From the NCBI GenBank assembly GCA_964529795.1, contig CAZGXM010000006.1, positions 7,048 through 71,047 of the forward strand: a stretch of DNA of 64,000 nt, given 5' to 3'. The stretch comes from CAZGXM01 sp964529795. Lineage in GTDB: Bacteria > Bacillota > JADQBR01. Of the stretch, positions 1 through 8,233 are shown in pieces (within the stretch, counting starts at the first letter, position 1; the number at the start of each line of letters is the position of its first letter). A program made the position numbers and the translations under genes. The notes under the pieces are model-generated. The model was not told the DNA's origin. It ran no database searches and saw only the letters and a list, made by a program, of their open reading frames with translations.

Positions 1-686
1 ATACCCGACATACTTTTTTTGCTTCCTTCTGTCACCGCCCCTCCCTTGCTCTTTACCACCACTTCTGCATAGGCAGGGTCTAATGCCAGGATCTCACCAT
101 TCAAGAGCACAGTCCACAAGCCCATCTCCGGAGACTTTAAGCCCAACGTCTCCAGAAAATGACGTTTTACTGCCCCGGTCAATAGCTGAATAACCTTCTT
201 GGTCTTATCCCGCGGCTTGCCTGGAATGTCCTCCCACGTGCTTTTGAGGATAATTCCTTTCCCAGGAAAACCAACCTTTTCTGGATCCAGTATGGGATTT
301 CCATCAGGAAGTTTGCTAAAAAAAGTCTTTGTCAGGAGATCGGCCTTTTGATAAAGACTGCATCCCTGCCGACCAATTTCCTTTAGATAGGCTGTTAAAT
401 TAGGCAGGGTCTTGCTAACCAAATAATCAACTCTATCCGTGGTCAGGAAAAGTTGAGGCCTATTGCCGACGTTATTCCCCACCCAGCGGTATTGGGAAAG
501 TACTGTGGGATCAATTTCCACCATGTCTGCCATCAGTTCCGGTTTTGTCCCTTCAGTAATAAAGTTAAGTCTTACCAGGTACTGCTTATCTACCTTGGGG
601 GGCGTAGAAAGTGATAGAATCAGATCCTCTATGGGGTCGCCGTCCCGGGAAAAAGTTTTCCCTAACAAAGTAATCGCTTCTAACAG
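1..686 (-). CDS. cas8b: Type I-B CRISPR protein Cas8b/Csh1 (TM1802 family), N-terminal part
   Basis: An open frame of 228 codons runs off the left edge, so only the N-terminal part is visible. It begins LLEAITLLGKTFSRDGDPI, which fits the N-terminus of TM1802-type Cas8b, and continues with a stretch containing YRWVGNNVG and LFLTTDRVDYLV that is also typical. Cas8b is the large subunit of the type I-B Cascade complex. No ATG, GTG or TTG fits the start: a strong GGAGGTG at 694-700 is followed 9 nt later by CTG at 686, and an in-frame stop lies just upstream at 693-695. CTG is therefore the likely initiator. The gene follows cas6 by about 100 nt in the same direction. The family call is by motif memory and is fairly but not fully secure. 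Confidence 0.65.
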   Translation of the reverse strand, partial: MLEAITLLGKTFSRDGDPIEDLILSLSTPPKVDKQYLVRLNFITEGTKPELMADMVEIDPTVLSQYRWVGNNVGNRPQLFLTTDRVDYLVSKTLPNLTAYLKEIGRQGCSLYQKADLLTKTFFSKLPDGNPILDPEKVGFPGKGIILKSTWEDIPGKPRDKTKKVIQLLTGAVKRHFLETLGLKSPEMGLWTVLLNGEILALDPAYAEVVVKSKGGAVTEGSKKSMSG

Positions 687-784
687 AACTGTTCACCTCC
701 ATTCTAAAATCATTATCATCAGTATATACCACTGCCTCAATACTGACGAGAACAGTACATAACATCATTATTAGTAATAAATTA

Positions 785-1531
785 CTATGTGACCATTGTA
801 CAGCACCCATATCCCTGGGAATTTTTTGCACCAAGGCCTGCATCCAGGGCCACCTGGAGGAGTTCCGGACGGCCGGTCAGATAATACTCACCCATCCAAC
901 CCTTGATGATGGTATCCTTATAACGGGTTATTTTAAAATCCTTCTCCTCTACTCGTGCCGGGCGGAATGAAAAATCCTCCGTTTCAGCCCGGCGCCCGTA
1001 AATGAGCAGGTGTTTTTTGGCTAAATTTGCCCCGATAAGCTCCGCAAAACGGGGTTCAAAGGGAGAATAATAATATGTGTAAGAACGGCCGCTTTTTGAT
1101 TTTGTCGTGCTGTACATGACCACCGGAGAAAGCATCTGAACCCGTATGGACCTTGAACTGACCCGGGGGTTGGCTGCGGCCATTTCCTTAACCTCCAACT
1201 GAACATCGCCCAACCGGGCACAGCCCTGGCGCAGCAAACCGGTGCCCAACTCTTTCAGGATAAACGAAATCGGAGAACAAATGACCAGTTTTATGGGCGG
1301 CGTATAGGTCAAACTTCGGCTGTCCCGGTTATACCTGACTGACTTTCCCATCAGCCGTGAAAAGGTAAAGAGTTTGAAGCCGCGTTTTTCCAAAACAAAT
1401 CCATGCTCATGCAAATAGCTGCGCAGGACGGGATTGTCCATCTGATGATAAATAAGCCCCTGGAGGAGAGTGCCGTAGTGCACCGGCACCTCCACCTGCC
1501 CACGCGCATGAAAATAAACTGTTAACTGCAT
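785..1531 (-). CDS. cas6: CRISPR pre-crRNA endoribonuclease Cas6
   Basis: The 248-residue product is the usual size for Cas6, the RAMP-fold RNase that cuts CRISPR transcripts into crRNAs. The C-terminus carries the glycine-rich loop expected of the family, GLGAKNSQGYG at about residues 231-241, and the N-terminus has the LLQGLIYHQM-type helix. The start is the ATG at 1531 behind GAGAGGAAGG. It lies between the type III-B block and cas8b, so one Cas6 probably supplies crRNAs to both the Cmr complex, which has no processing nuclease of its own, and the type I-B Cascade. The catalytic histidine cannot be assigned without an alignment. Confidence 0.85.
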   Translation of the reverse strand: MQLTVYFHARGQVEVPVHYGTLLQGLIYHQMDNPVLRSYLHEHGFVLEKRGFKLFTFSRLMGKSVRYNRDSRSLTYTPPIKLVICSPISFILKELGTGLLRQGCARLGDVQLEVKEMAAANPRVSSRSIRVQMLSPVVMYSTTKSKSGRSYTYYYSPFEPRFAELIGANLAKKHLLIYGRRAETEDFSFRPARVEEKDFKITRYKDTIIKGWMGEYYLTGRPELLQVALDAGLGAKNSQGYGCCTMVT

Positions 1532-1616
1532 ATCTTATATCCTTCCTCTCAAACAGCTACTTTAAAAATAAACTTGTTTTCCGCACCGGAAGCAGTTGAT
1601 ACCAGCAATAGGTCTT

Positions 1617-2771
1617 TTATGGATTTTCATTAACATAATCATGCGGGCCCACGCAGCGCAAAACCAAATTTTCCCCATCAGGCACACAGGAAATACGCCA
1701 ATCCAAATTAATCCGAAAATGCCCGATATTTCTGCCGGATGGTGCTACCTTATTTTCATAATCCTTATAATATAAGCCTCCGCCTTTGCTGCAGAGTGCT
1801 TCCAGACCGCGCTCACGATAAAGAAGTGAAACTTTGGCCAGCTTCGTTTGTATATTAGCTTTCCGTGACCGTTCAAATATGGAGTTGAAATCTTTTTTAA
1901 AAGTCCTCTCGTAAATCAGACCCGGAAACTCCAAAAGTTCACCGCCCAAAATATCTTGCTTGTTTCGATTCCAGACCAACAGCCCCCAGGTGCTTAAAGT
2001 ATAGCTACCTTCCTGGTCGTGTTCCAAATAAATCTCCGGGATATCCTCTACTTCTTCCTTGGTAGCGATATGCCCGTTTTCCATGAAGGCAAAAATAACT
2101 GCCTTTTCCCTGAGCAGCGGAATTTCGTCAAAAACCACAGGAAGGCGGGGGATTCGAATGAGGTCCGCAGTTGGAGCCTCGAAAATATATATTATTTCGT
2201 CGGCATAAAACATTCCCAGGGTGCTCATATAGCCCTGCAGACTCTTAAATCCGCCCACCAGGTTGAAAACTATCCGGTACCGGCTCTCCCTATAACCCGG
2301 CAGGGTTTCTTCACACCAATTTATGACGTCCTTTACCCCAGAAGTAAATCTGCTGCGGTTTTTGGTGCTTAGCCCACGCGGCGCCTCAATTTCCACTGAT
2401 TTTACACCCGCATCTCTCAGGTGATTTTCAAGCAGATGTGCTGTTTTTAGTCCCTGATAAGTATCCGTGGTAAGTAAAACATGGTAATCATTCGGTTCTA
2501 ATTTGATTCTACCTTCCGATTGGCCGTAGGTATATAAGCCGTTTAACTCGGCACTCAAAGAACGCAGTTCTGTAAAATCAGCATCTTTTAACTCTGCTTC
2601 AGCCGCTGCAGCAATGCGGTCGATCACCTCTTTCTGACCGTCAGTAAGCTCTTCTCCCGAAAAATTAGCAGTATCCCTTAACAGCAAACTTATTTTTTTG
2701 TCCCCCTGGCTGACAGCATAATTGGTTAACAAACTGGTACCAACTGTAGAAAGAAATAAGCGCGGCATCAT
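1617..2771 (-). CDS. CARF-domain CRISPR effector with C-terminal RelE/HigB-like domain
   Basis: The 384-residue product has an N-terminal CARF domain of the APE2256-like group (about residues 1-200). It starts RLFLSTVGTSLLTN, has LTTDTYQGLK at about 100-109 and the ligand-loop stretch NLVGGFKSLQG at about 170-180. A linker follows to about 280. The last 100 residues resemble a RelE/HigB mRNA interferase: YERTFKKDF, then HFRINLDWRIS, then LVLRCVGPHDYV near the end. CARF-RelE fusions (Cami1 type) are known ancillary effectors of type III CRISPR; cOA binding activates cleavage of mRNA on the ribosome. The ATG at 2771 follows GGGAGGG. It sits 57 nt after cmr6 and before cas6 in the same transcription unit. 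The CARF part is confident; the RelE part is inferred from the pattern of residues only. Confidence 0.75.
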   Translation of the reverse strand: MMPRLFLSTVGTSLLTNYAVSQGDKKISLLLRDTANFSGEELTDGQKEVIDRIAAAAEAELKDADFTELRSLSAELNGLYTYGQSEGRIKLEPNDYHVLLTTDTYQGLKTAHLLENHLRDAGVKSVEIEAPRGLSTKNRSRFTSGVKDVINWCEETLPGYRESRYRIVFNLVGGFKSLQGYMSTLGMFYADEIIYIFEAPTADLIRIPRLPVVFDEIPLLREKAVIFAFMENGHIATKEEVEDIPEIYLEHDQEGSYTLSTWGLLVWNRNKQDILGGELLEFPGLIYERTFKKDFNSIFERSRKANIQTKLAKVSLLYRERGLEALCSKGGGLYYKDYENKVAPSGRNIGHFRINLDWRISCVPDGENLVLRCVGPHDYVNENP

Positions 2772-2828
2772 ATTTTCCCTCCCTTAAATAACCCTTTCCA
2801 AAAAGAAATGCCAAAAACACCATTTCAT

Positions 2829-3944
2829 TTATTCGCCCAGCACACTCTTGATGACAGCAATTTTCTTGGCATTCTTTTTATTGGGTTTTTTCCACTGCCC
2901 AGGCTTATTCTTCTGATACCATTCCGTCAGAAGTTGGGCAATCTCTTTTTTCTGAGCAGTCTCTGTTTCTGCATCCTTTATCTTCTCCAGCCATTTGGTA
3001 GTCAAGACAAGCATAAAGTGTTCCTCGTCGGTGCTGTATCCGTCTGCTTCCATTTCCGCCCTGATGTCACTAAAGAATACTGCGGGCTGAGCTTCAGTTT
3101 CACCTTTACCCGGCTCATCTCCAGGCTGGAGTAATGGCCACCGTCCAACCAGCTTCTCCTCCAGGTCGCGCCGCCTTGTAAAACGCCCGTACCCGACAGA
3201 AGTCTTTGCCCCAGCGCCGATTCCCTGGAGAGCTGCCTCCAGCCATTCAAGGACCAGCTTACTGTCCCGTCGGTCATCCGGGTGATGCGGTCTGCGTGGA
3301 GCAATTACAAATAAAAACAGCTGGTCAGGAGTCACAGTCAAAAAAGGTATAGGAACCGGGGCAAACCAGTCCCCGGGCGGCTGGGACTTTCCCTGCTGCT
3401 GGTAATACAGGGTATAGTGAGGGGTCATTACGTCTATCTGGACCTTTACCGGTTTCAGTGGAAGAGCATCAAAAAATATAACGCTGCCTGCACTCTTTTC
3501 CCCATCTGAAGGGCCGAAAATTCGCCCGATAGGATGTTTATCTTTTTCCCATTGCTCGGCCCAGGTACGCACCACACCTTTGATGGAAGAACCGGGGAGA
3601 TAGGGAACGCCCAGCACATGATGCCAAACAAAACCGTTTTCCACAGGGTGATCTCTCCCGATGCCGGTAACAAAACGCCAGTCAGTGGTAAAACAGCGCA
3701 CCTCTCCCTGCAAAGCCATTGCCATACAGCCCAGCCGGTTAACAAATTCTTCCAGCAAAGCAGAATCTCCAACCGCCTGCCCACTTATCGTCTTGATCCA
3801 AGCGCTCTTCTCATCGCCAAGTCTCCAGTATCTGCCGTCTCTCTGCCACCTATCGCAAAATTTGTCGAACCACAGACCGGTGTTCATATCCTGACTCCGA
3901 TAACTATTAGGCACAGCAATTCCAGAATACAGCGGTGTGCTCAA
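2829..3944 (-). CDS. cmr6: Type III-B RAMP protein Cmr6
   Basis: Cmr6 is the Cas7-like subunit near the head of the Cmr backbone. The product shows the RAMP signature LPGSSIKGVVRTWAEQW and the late glycine loop GIGAGAKTSVGYGRF. The longest frame would begin at 4001, deep inside cmr5. I prefer the TTG at 3944, which overlaps the cmr5 stop codon (TTGA), is preceded by GGGGGG, and gives MSTPLYSGIAVPN, a typical Cmr6 N-terminus, with 371 residues in total. The C-terminal 40 residues are lysine-rich and low in complexity. It is the last core cmr gene before the CARF-RelE gene. Confidence 0.88.
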   Translation of the reverse strand: MSTPLYSGIAVPNSYRSQDMNTGLWFDKFCDRWQRDGRYWRLGDEKSAWIKTISGQAVGDSALLEEFVNRLGCMAMALQGEVRCFTTDWRFVTGIGRDHPVENGFVWHHVLGVPYLPGSSIKGVVRTWAEQWEKDKHPIGRIFGPSDGEKSAGSVIFFDALPLKPVKVQIDVMTPHYTLYYQQQGKSQPPGDWFAPVPIPFLTVTPDQLFLFVIAPRRPHHPDDRRDSKLVLEWLEAALQGIGAGAKTSVGYGRFTRRRDLEEKLVGRWPLLQPGDEPGKGETEAQPAVFFSDIRAEMEADGYSTDEEHFMLVLTTKWLEKIKDAETETAQKKEIAQLLTEWYQKNKPGQWKKPNKKNAKKIAVIKSVLGE

Positions 3945-4342
3945 TCCCCACGCCCCCCTTTGTCTTTCTTTAAATAAGCTACTGCAAACTTCTTCAACCA
4001 TTTCAGCAGCGACAAGGTCTCAGTTTGAGCACGCAGGTAGGTTTGGCGGTCATTGCTGACTATGGCGTCCATTAAATCTTCAGCCAAACGGTACGGCGCT
4101 TGGGAGGAATCCCGGCAAAGCCAATCCTGGACGCATTCATAAAGCTTATAATGGGGGTCTTTGCGGCCTTGACCGGACTTTGACAGCAGAGTGGCCAGCG
4201 CCTGACCCAGGCCATTGGTTAGTATAGCAGCCGGCAAACCTTCAACGTATGAGGCAAACCTGTCCGCTTCTTCGACATCTAAAGTTTCTTTTATATTACG
4301 AACCTTCCTCAGAGCAGTTTCAGCTCGTTCCAGTTCCAGCAT
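3941..4342 (-). CDS. cmr5: Type III-B small subunit Cmr5
   Basis: The 133-residue, mostly helical product matches Cmr5 (Cas11), the small subunit that lines the belly of the Cmr complex and contacts the crRNA-target duplex. It opens MLELERAETALRKVRNI and contains YVEGLPAAILTNGLGQALATLL, the segment by which the family is recognised; GRKDPHYKLYECVQDWL follows. The start ATG lies just past the cmr4 stop, behind GGGGGTGAAGG. The position between cmr4 and cmr6 is the standard gene order. Confidence 0.9.
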   Translation of the reverse strand: MLELERAETALRKVRNIKETLDVEEADRFASYVEGLPAAILTNGLGQALATLLSKSGQGRKDPHYKLYECVQDWLCRDSSQAPYRLAEDLMDAIVSNDRQTYLRAQTETLSLLKWLKKFAVAYLKKDKGGRGD

Positions 4343-4344
4343 GA

Positions 4345-5187
4345 CTATCCTTCACCCCCATTTATTAAACAGGAAACCGCACACCATCCCTGTCCGACCG
4401 TCTCATTACCCCCTACCTGAAGATAAGGGCGCTTCGCAAAAATCCGGACCAGTTCATCTAATGCCGCTTCTTTTCCTGGACGGGCCATTATCAGGCTGTA
4501 AAAAAGACTTTCCGGCGGCACAGTCTCTTCGTACCACAAATTTTTGCTGGTCTTGGTGTCTTTATACAATTCATTTCGAGCGCTGACCTGAAGCCCATAT
4601 TTGGCAAAGTATGCAAAAATATTATCATTTACCACTACCAGCGAACCGGGAAGGCGTTCCCTAACCTTTTGGTGGCGGATCAGCGGATTAATTGCCCGGG
4701 CAAATCCGCCCATATCGGCAGTTACGATGTCAAAGGACAGTTCTTCGAGAAAAAGGCTTCTCTGCCCTTCTGCTATAGCACTTTCATCGGCAACTTCCGG
4801 CAACTCCGGCAGCTCGACGGTAAAACCGGCCAATTCCATGTCCCGCTGGTAGCGTTCCAGCAGGTAGTGGCAGGTAACCCATTTAAAGTGCCCGTTCAGC
4901 GAGCGGACAGGCAGTAGCAGCAGCCGGGCATCAGTTACTGCAACGGCTCCGGCCGTATCCTGCCGCCCAAAAATTTCCTTCACTTTTTGTTCTCCTTCTT
5001 CTTTATTTTCCATTTTCCACTCTTGTTCTGCGCGGTCCCGCAGCGCTCCTTTCATGCTGGAGCCCACAATGACCGGGTAACTGGTAGACACCTCCCGGGC
5101 CACCGGCAGGTCTATGACTTCTGCAGTTTGGCCAGCTCCCGGATGTAGGCTGGTCTCAGCGAGCAAACCAATAATAATACTTTTCAC
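4345..5187 (-). CDS. cmr4: Type III-B backbone and target-RNA-cleaving subunit Cmr4
   Basis: Cmr4 (Cas7) forms the repeated backbone of the Cmr complex and cuts bound target RNA at 6-nt steps. A GTG at 5187, overlapping the cmr3 stop as TAGTG and preceded by GGAGGAGG, gives a 280-residue protein. With this start the loop SLHPGAGQTAEVIDLPVARE places His at 15 and Asp at 26, the same numbers as the functional His15/Asp26 pair described for P. furiosus Cmr4, which supports both the start and retained RNase activity. SSMKGALRDRAE is the RAMP motif. A longer start at 5205 is possible but less likely. Confidence 0.9.
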   Translation of the reverse strand: MKSIIIGLLAETSLHPGAGQTAEVIDLPVAREVSTSYPVIVGSSMKGALRDRAEQEWKMENKEEGEQKVKEIFGRQDTAGAVAVTDARLLLLPVRSLNGHFKWVTCHYLLERYQRDMELAGFTVELPELPEVADESAIAEGQRSLFLEELSFDIVTADMGGFARAINPLIRHQKVRERLPGSLVVVNDNIFAYFAKYGLQVSARNELYKDTKTSKNLWYEETVPPESLFYSLIMARPGKEAALDELVRIFAKRPYLQVGGNETVGQGWCAVSCLINGGEG

Positions 5188-6323
5188 TAGATATCCTCCT
5201 CCCATTTTCCGATTACAACCTGTCCAAACCCGTATTCAGTCCTATTACCCAGACACCGGCCGTGAAGAGCGGCCACTTTCTCCGCATGTGCCTCTTCCAC
5301 TTCAAAAAACCAGGTGCAGCCGGCAGGCAAGATAGGTACCAGAGGACGGGGTTCACCTTTCACAAGGTCCCAACCGCCTAGCAGTTCAGCCTTACCCACA
5401 CAGGCAGAAACACAGCGGCCCGGAACTCCGGGAGGACCTTCAATTATCACCTGCCGGGAATCGTCAAATAACCCAGGGGTAATCAGGGTTACGGTAAACC
5501 GCATTCTACCGTCCGCTGCGGGATTAGGCACTGACATCGTCGGAATAATATTTTCCAAATCAGCAGCCTCTATTCTTACTGCTGCCAGCCGCCCTTCCCC
5601 ACCCAGGTTTACCACCCTTACAGGGTTAATTTCCCAATCTTCAGGTATTCCGGCAACCATGACAATCAGTTCCACCCCGCGTTCAGGACGAATGTGGATA
5701 ATGTTGTACAGCTTGCCTTCTACCGCAGTACGCAGATCGTCATCGCGCTCCAGACCAGTGCGGTATTCTTCGCTCCAAATCCTGCCCTTTTCCACCACCT
5801 CACCGTCTTCCGGTTCTCCACCAGCCAGCAATGCCTCCAGACCAGAGCGCTTAATATAAACACTTTGAAGTTCTTCTTTTCCCATTGACGACTTACTTCT
5901 ATCAGGCAGGCAAACACTGCCTATGTCGCAATCCACCTTTTTGCCGGGTTTGAGCCGGACAAATTCATATTTTCCCATCTCTTTTTCTCCATCAACGGCA
6001 GCCGCTTCTCTGTGTCTGCAGCAGATGACGGATAACGGCGCCGAAAATGCCGGCTGGCCGTCAATAAAAATATATGGCCCTCTTAATCGAAGGTTGCCCA
6101 GGTCATCGTTTGAACCCAATTCCTCCGGCCACAGGTGCTCCTGTCCCGGACCCCAACCGCGCTCTGCGGCAAGGCTGGTGCGGATAGCACCCTGAAACGT
6201 GGTCATATGGGGTGGAAAGATACTGCGAACCACATTGTAGCCGCCTTCCCCCATGTTAAAAGGAAGTCCGTCGCGAAAGAAACCTGTATCCAGCAGCCGA
6301 AAAGTCCACTTCTGCCATTTCAT
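5187..6323 (-). CDS. cmr3: Type III-B Cas5-like subunit Cmr3
   Basis: The 378-residue product fits Cmr3, the Cas5-group protein that pairs with Cas10 and holds the 5' tag of the crRNA. It begins WTFRLLDTGFFRDGLPFNM and has IFPPHMTTFQGAIRTSLAAE, the family's characteristic N-terminal pattern. The C-terminus carries the glycine-rich NRTEYGFGQVVIG loop. The start codon overlaps the cas10 stop as ATGA, so translation is coupled. Confidence 0.88.
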   Translation of the reverse strand: MKWQKWTFRLLDTGFFRDGLPFNMGEGGYNVVRSIFPPHMTTFQGAIRTSLAAERGWGPGQEHLWPEELGSNDDLGNLRLRGPYIFIDGQPAFSAPLSVICCRHREAAAVDGEKEMGKYEFVRLKPGKKVDCDIGSVCLPDRSKSSMGKEELQSVYIKRSGLEALLAGGEPEDGEVVEKGRIWSEEYRTGLERDDDLRTAVEGKLYNIIHIRPERGVELIVMVAGIPEDWEINPVRVVNLGGEGRLAAVRIEAADLENIIPTMSVPNPAADGRMRFTVTLITPGLFDDSRQVIIEGPPGVPGRCVSACVGKAELLGGWDLVKGEPRPLVPILPAGCTWFFEVEEAHAEKVAALHGRCLGNRTEYGFGQVVIGKWEEDI

Positions 6324-8233
6324 CCAACCACCTCCTCACCCGCCAGAAATTTCACCAGCAAAGCCCCGTCAAAACTCAATACGCTGTCTGACTCGCAAAT
6401 ATTTCCTTTATCGTCACGCCAGCAACGGCGGCACACAGCAAGCAGCTTTTTCACCCGCTCCCTGGCTTCTTCCGGAGTGCACTGGCGCTCTCGGTTTTTC
6501 AGATATTCGGCAGTCAAAATATCTACTACATCTTCTTCTTCAGCAAGCTTTAATCCGCCATCAATACCTATTTCAGAAGTTTCTCTTTCACCTTTCCCCT
6601 GCAATATTTCAAAACGGGAGCGTAAGTTGTAAAAGAAACTGCTGCTGAACTCCTTCTGACCTTTATCTCCTCCCCGAAAAGCATCAACTAAGCCGGCAAA
6701 CACATTATTTTCTCCTGCTATTACCACCTTCCACGGTGCACTCCATGTCAGTACCGGCCCCGCCCCCTTCCAGACGGTAATTGCCAGGCTATCCCGGCCG
6801 CTCTTTTCCTTGGCCACATCATCCAGCAGGCGGTGGGCTTTCCGGTAAACGGCAGTCAGCGGAACAGTGAAATGAGCGTACACCACTGCCCCGGAAATAG
6901 TGCCCTTGTCTACCCCTGCCTCGGCAAAGCTCTGACGATATGCCTTTTGCATCTGTACCGCTGCAGGAAGAGCACCTTGTACCGGCAGAAGAGCCAAAAC
7001 ATCGTCACCGCCAGAAAAAACAACCACTCCGTTATTATCCTTAATTGCATCCTGAACAGATTTGCTGAAATTGAGCAGTGCACTGCTGACATTATTACGT
7101 GGATATTCCTTCAGTAGCTCTCCCATCCGGTCTCCATCCATGGTCAACATGGCATAAAAGGGTGATGCCGGCGGGGCAAGTTTTAAAAGTTTACTTTTCA
7201 ACTCACGGCGCAGGTCAGCACCCTTCAGCCCCTGTCCCGTCCTCTGATTCCAGTTATTTGCATTGGCCAGGGAGGAATCAAAGAAACAGTTCCCGTCCAG
7301 AGATGCAAATTCACGGGTTTCCGGATAATCCTCCAACACCTTTTTTAGCCTGCGAAAACGCTCCGGATTTTCTCTGCGGCCAACGCCGGGCAGTTTCGCT
7401 GCCTGCGCCGCATACTGCCGCGCCTTTTCCGGCTGCCGTCTGCATACCTGCTCAATCCACGGCACTGCAGCCAAAAAAGGTGTGGAAGGATAGCGCTGCG
7501 GCACCCGCCAGAGAAAGCTTTCCGCCACCAGCGGAAAAAGGCGTTTCACCAGCGCCACGGCACACAGTCGCTCATCTTCCGCCAGATTGAGGTCTCCCAC
7601 CTGCCCACGCAACTTTTCCCAGAATTCATTCTGAAATTTCTTTTCCCGACTGCGGAGATAGCCGGATATTTCCTGCATGCTGCCCATCAGGGTGCATTTA
7701 TCTTTTGGTTCCACCGGCGGCACATAGGTGCGCCAATTTTTCCGCAGAGCCAGCAGCGACGGGTCATCACCTATAGCCCAAATTACCTCCCAAAAGCCGT
7801 TTATCTGCCTTTCCCATATTTTTTGCGTGTCCTTCCCAAAAGGAGCTGCCGGCTGCACATAGGCCTGCCATACCTCCTCCGCCATTTGCGTCCAGGCCTC
7901 CATTACCGCTTTCACACACAAAGACGGGTTAAAATCTTCCGGCACTTCAGCCTGAAAGCGGTTGGGCAGGGTGGCAACTTCCAGTCTTTCAGACACTAAT
8001 ATGCCTTTACTGCTACTACGCTTAGATATAGCCTCCAGCAGGGGGTCAATTATCTTTCCATTCTCATCCTGAACTGCCGGGATTCTCAGCTCACCCTTGG
8101 CTTTAATAACCTCCAGCATGGCACATCCGGCCAGGTATGACAGAATAAAGGACCCCGCCCAAAAATCCCGCGTCCGCCGTGCCATAGATATAAAGCCCTG
8201 CACCGGTCCCAAGGAAAAATGAAGTTGTTTCAT
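6320..8233 (-). CDS. cas10: Type III-B large subunit Cas10/Cmr2, no HD domain
   Basis: Cas10 is the signalling subunit of the Cmr complex: on target RNA binding its Palm domain makes cyclic oligoadenylates from ATP. The product is 637 residues. The cyclase motif is intact (FSGGDDVLALLPV, GGDD at about residue 408) and is preceded by the metal-site segment LTMDGDRMGELLK at about 365. The N-terminus starts directly with the first Palm segment (HFSLGPVQGFISMARRTRDFWAGS), and no HD nuclease domain of the kind found at the start of many Cmr2 proteins is present. Single-stranded DNA cleavage is therefore not expected and output should depend on cOA. It overlaps cmr1 by ATGA and cmr3 by ATGA. Confidence 0.93.
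   Translation of the reverse strand: MKQLHFSLGPVQGFISMARRTRDFWAGSFILSYLAGCAMLEVIKAKGELRIPAVQDENGKIIDPLLEAISKRSSSKGILVSERLEVATLPNRFQAEVPEDFNPSLCVKAVMEAWTQMAEEVWQAYVQPAAPFGKDTQKIWERQINGFWEVIWAIGDDPSLLALRKNWRTYVPPVEPKDKCTLMGSMQEISGYLRSREKKFQNEFWEKLRGQVGDLNLAEDERLCAVALVKRLFPLVAESFLWRVPQRYPSTPFLAAVPWIEQVCRRQPEKARQYAAQAAKLPGVGRRENPERFRRLKKVLEDYPETREFASLDGNCFFDSSLANANNWNQRTGQGLKGADLRRELKSKLLKLAPPASPFYAMLTMDGDRMGELLKEYPRNNVSSALLNFSKSVQDAIKDNNGVVVFSGGDDVLALLPVQGALPAAVQMQKAYRQSFAEAGVDKGTISGAVVYAHFTVPLTAVYRKAHRLLDDVAKEKSGRDSLAITVWKGAGPVLTWSAPWKVVIAGENNVFAGLVDAFRGGDKGQKEFSSSFFYNLRSRFEILQGKGERETSEIGIDGGLKLAEEEDVVDILTAEYLKNRERQCTPEEARERVKKLLAVCRRCWRDDKGNICESDSVLSFDGALLVKFLAGEEVVG

Noticed and set aside
463..843. 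Open frames on both strands upstream of and within cas8b
   Set aside because: They run across the cas8b frame or its leader; the cas8b frame has the better site and family pattern.
3944..4001. Longer N-terminus for Cmr6 from 4001
   Set aside because: It would overlap cmr5 by 61 nt and adds residues not seen in the family; TTG 3944 has a ribosome site and fits.
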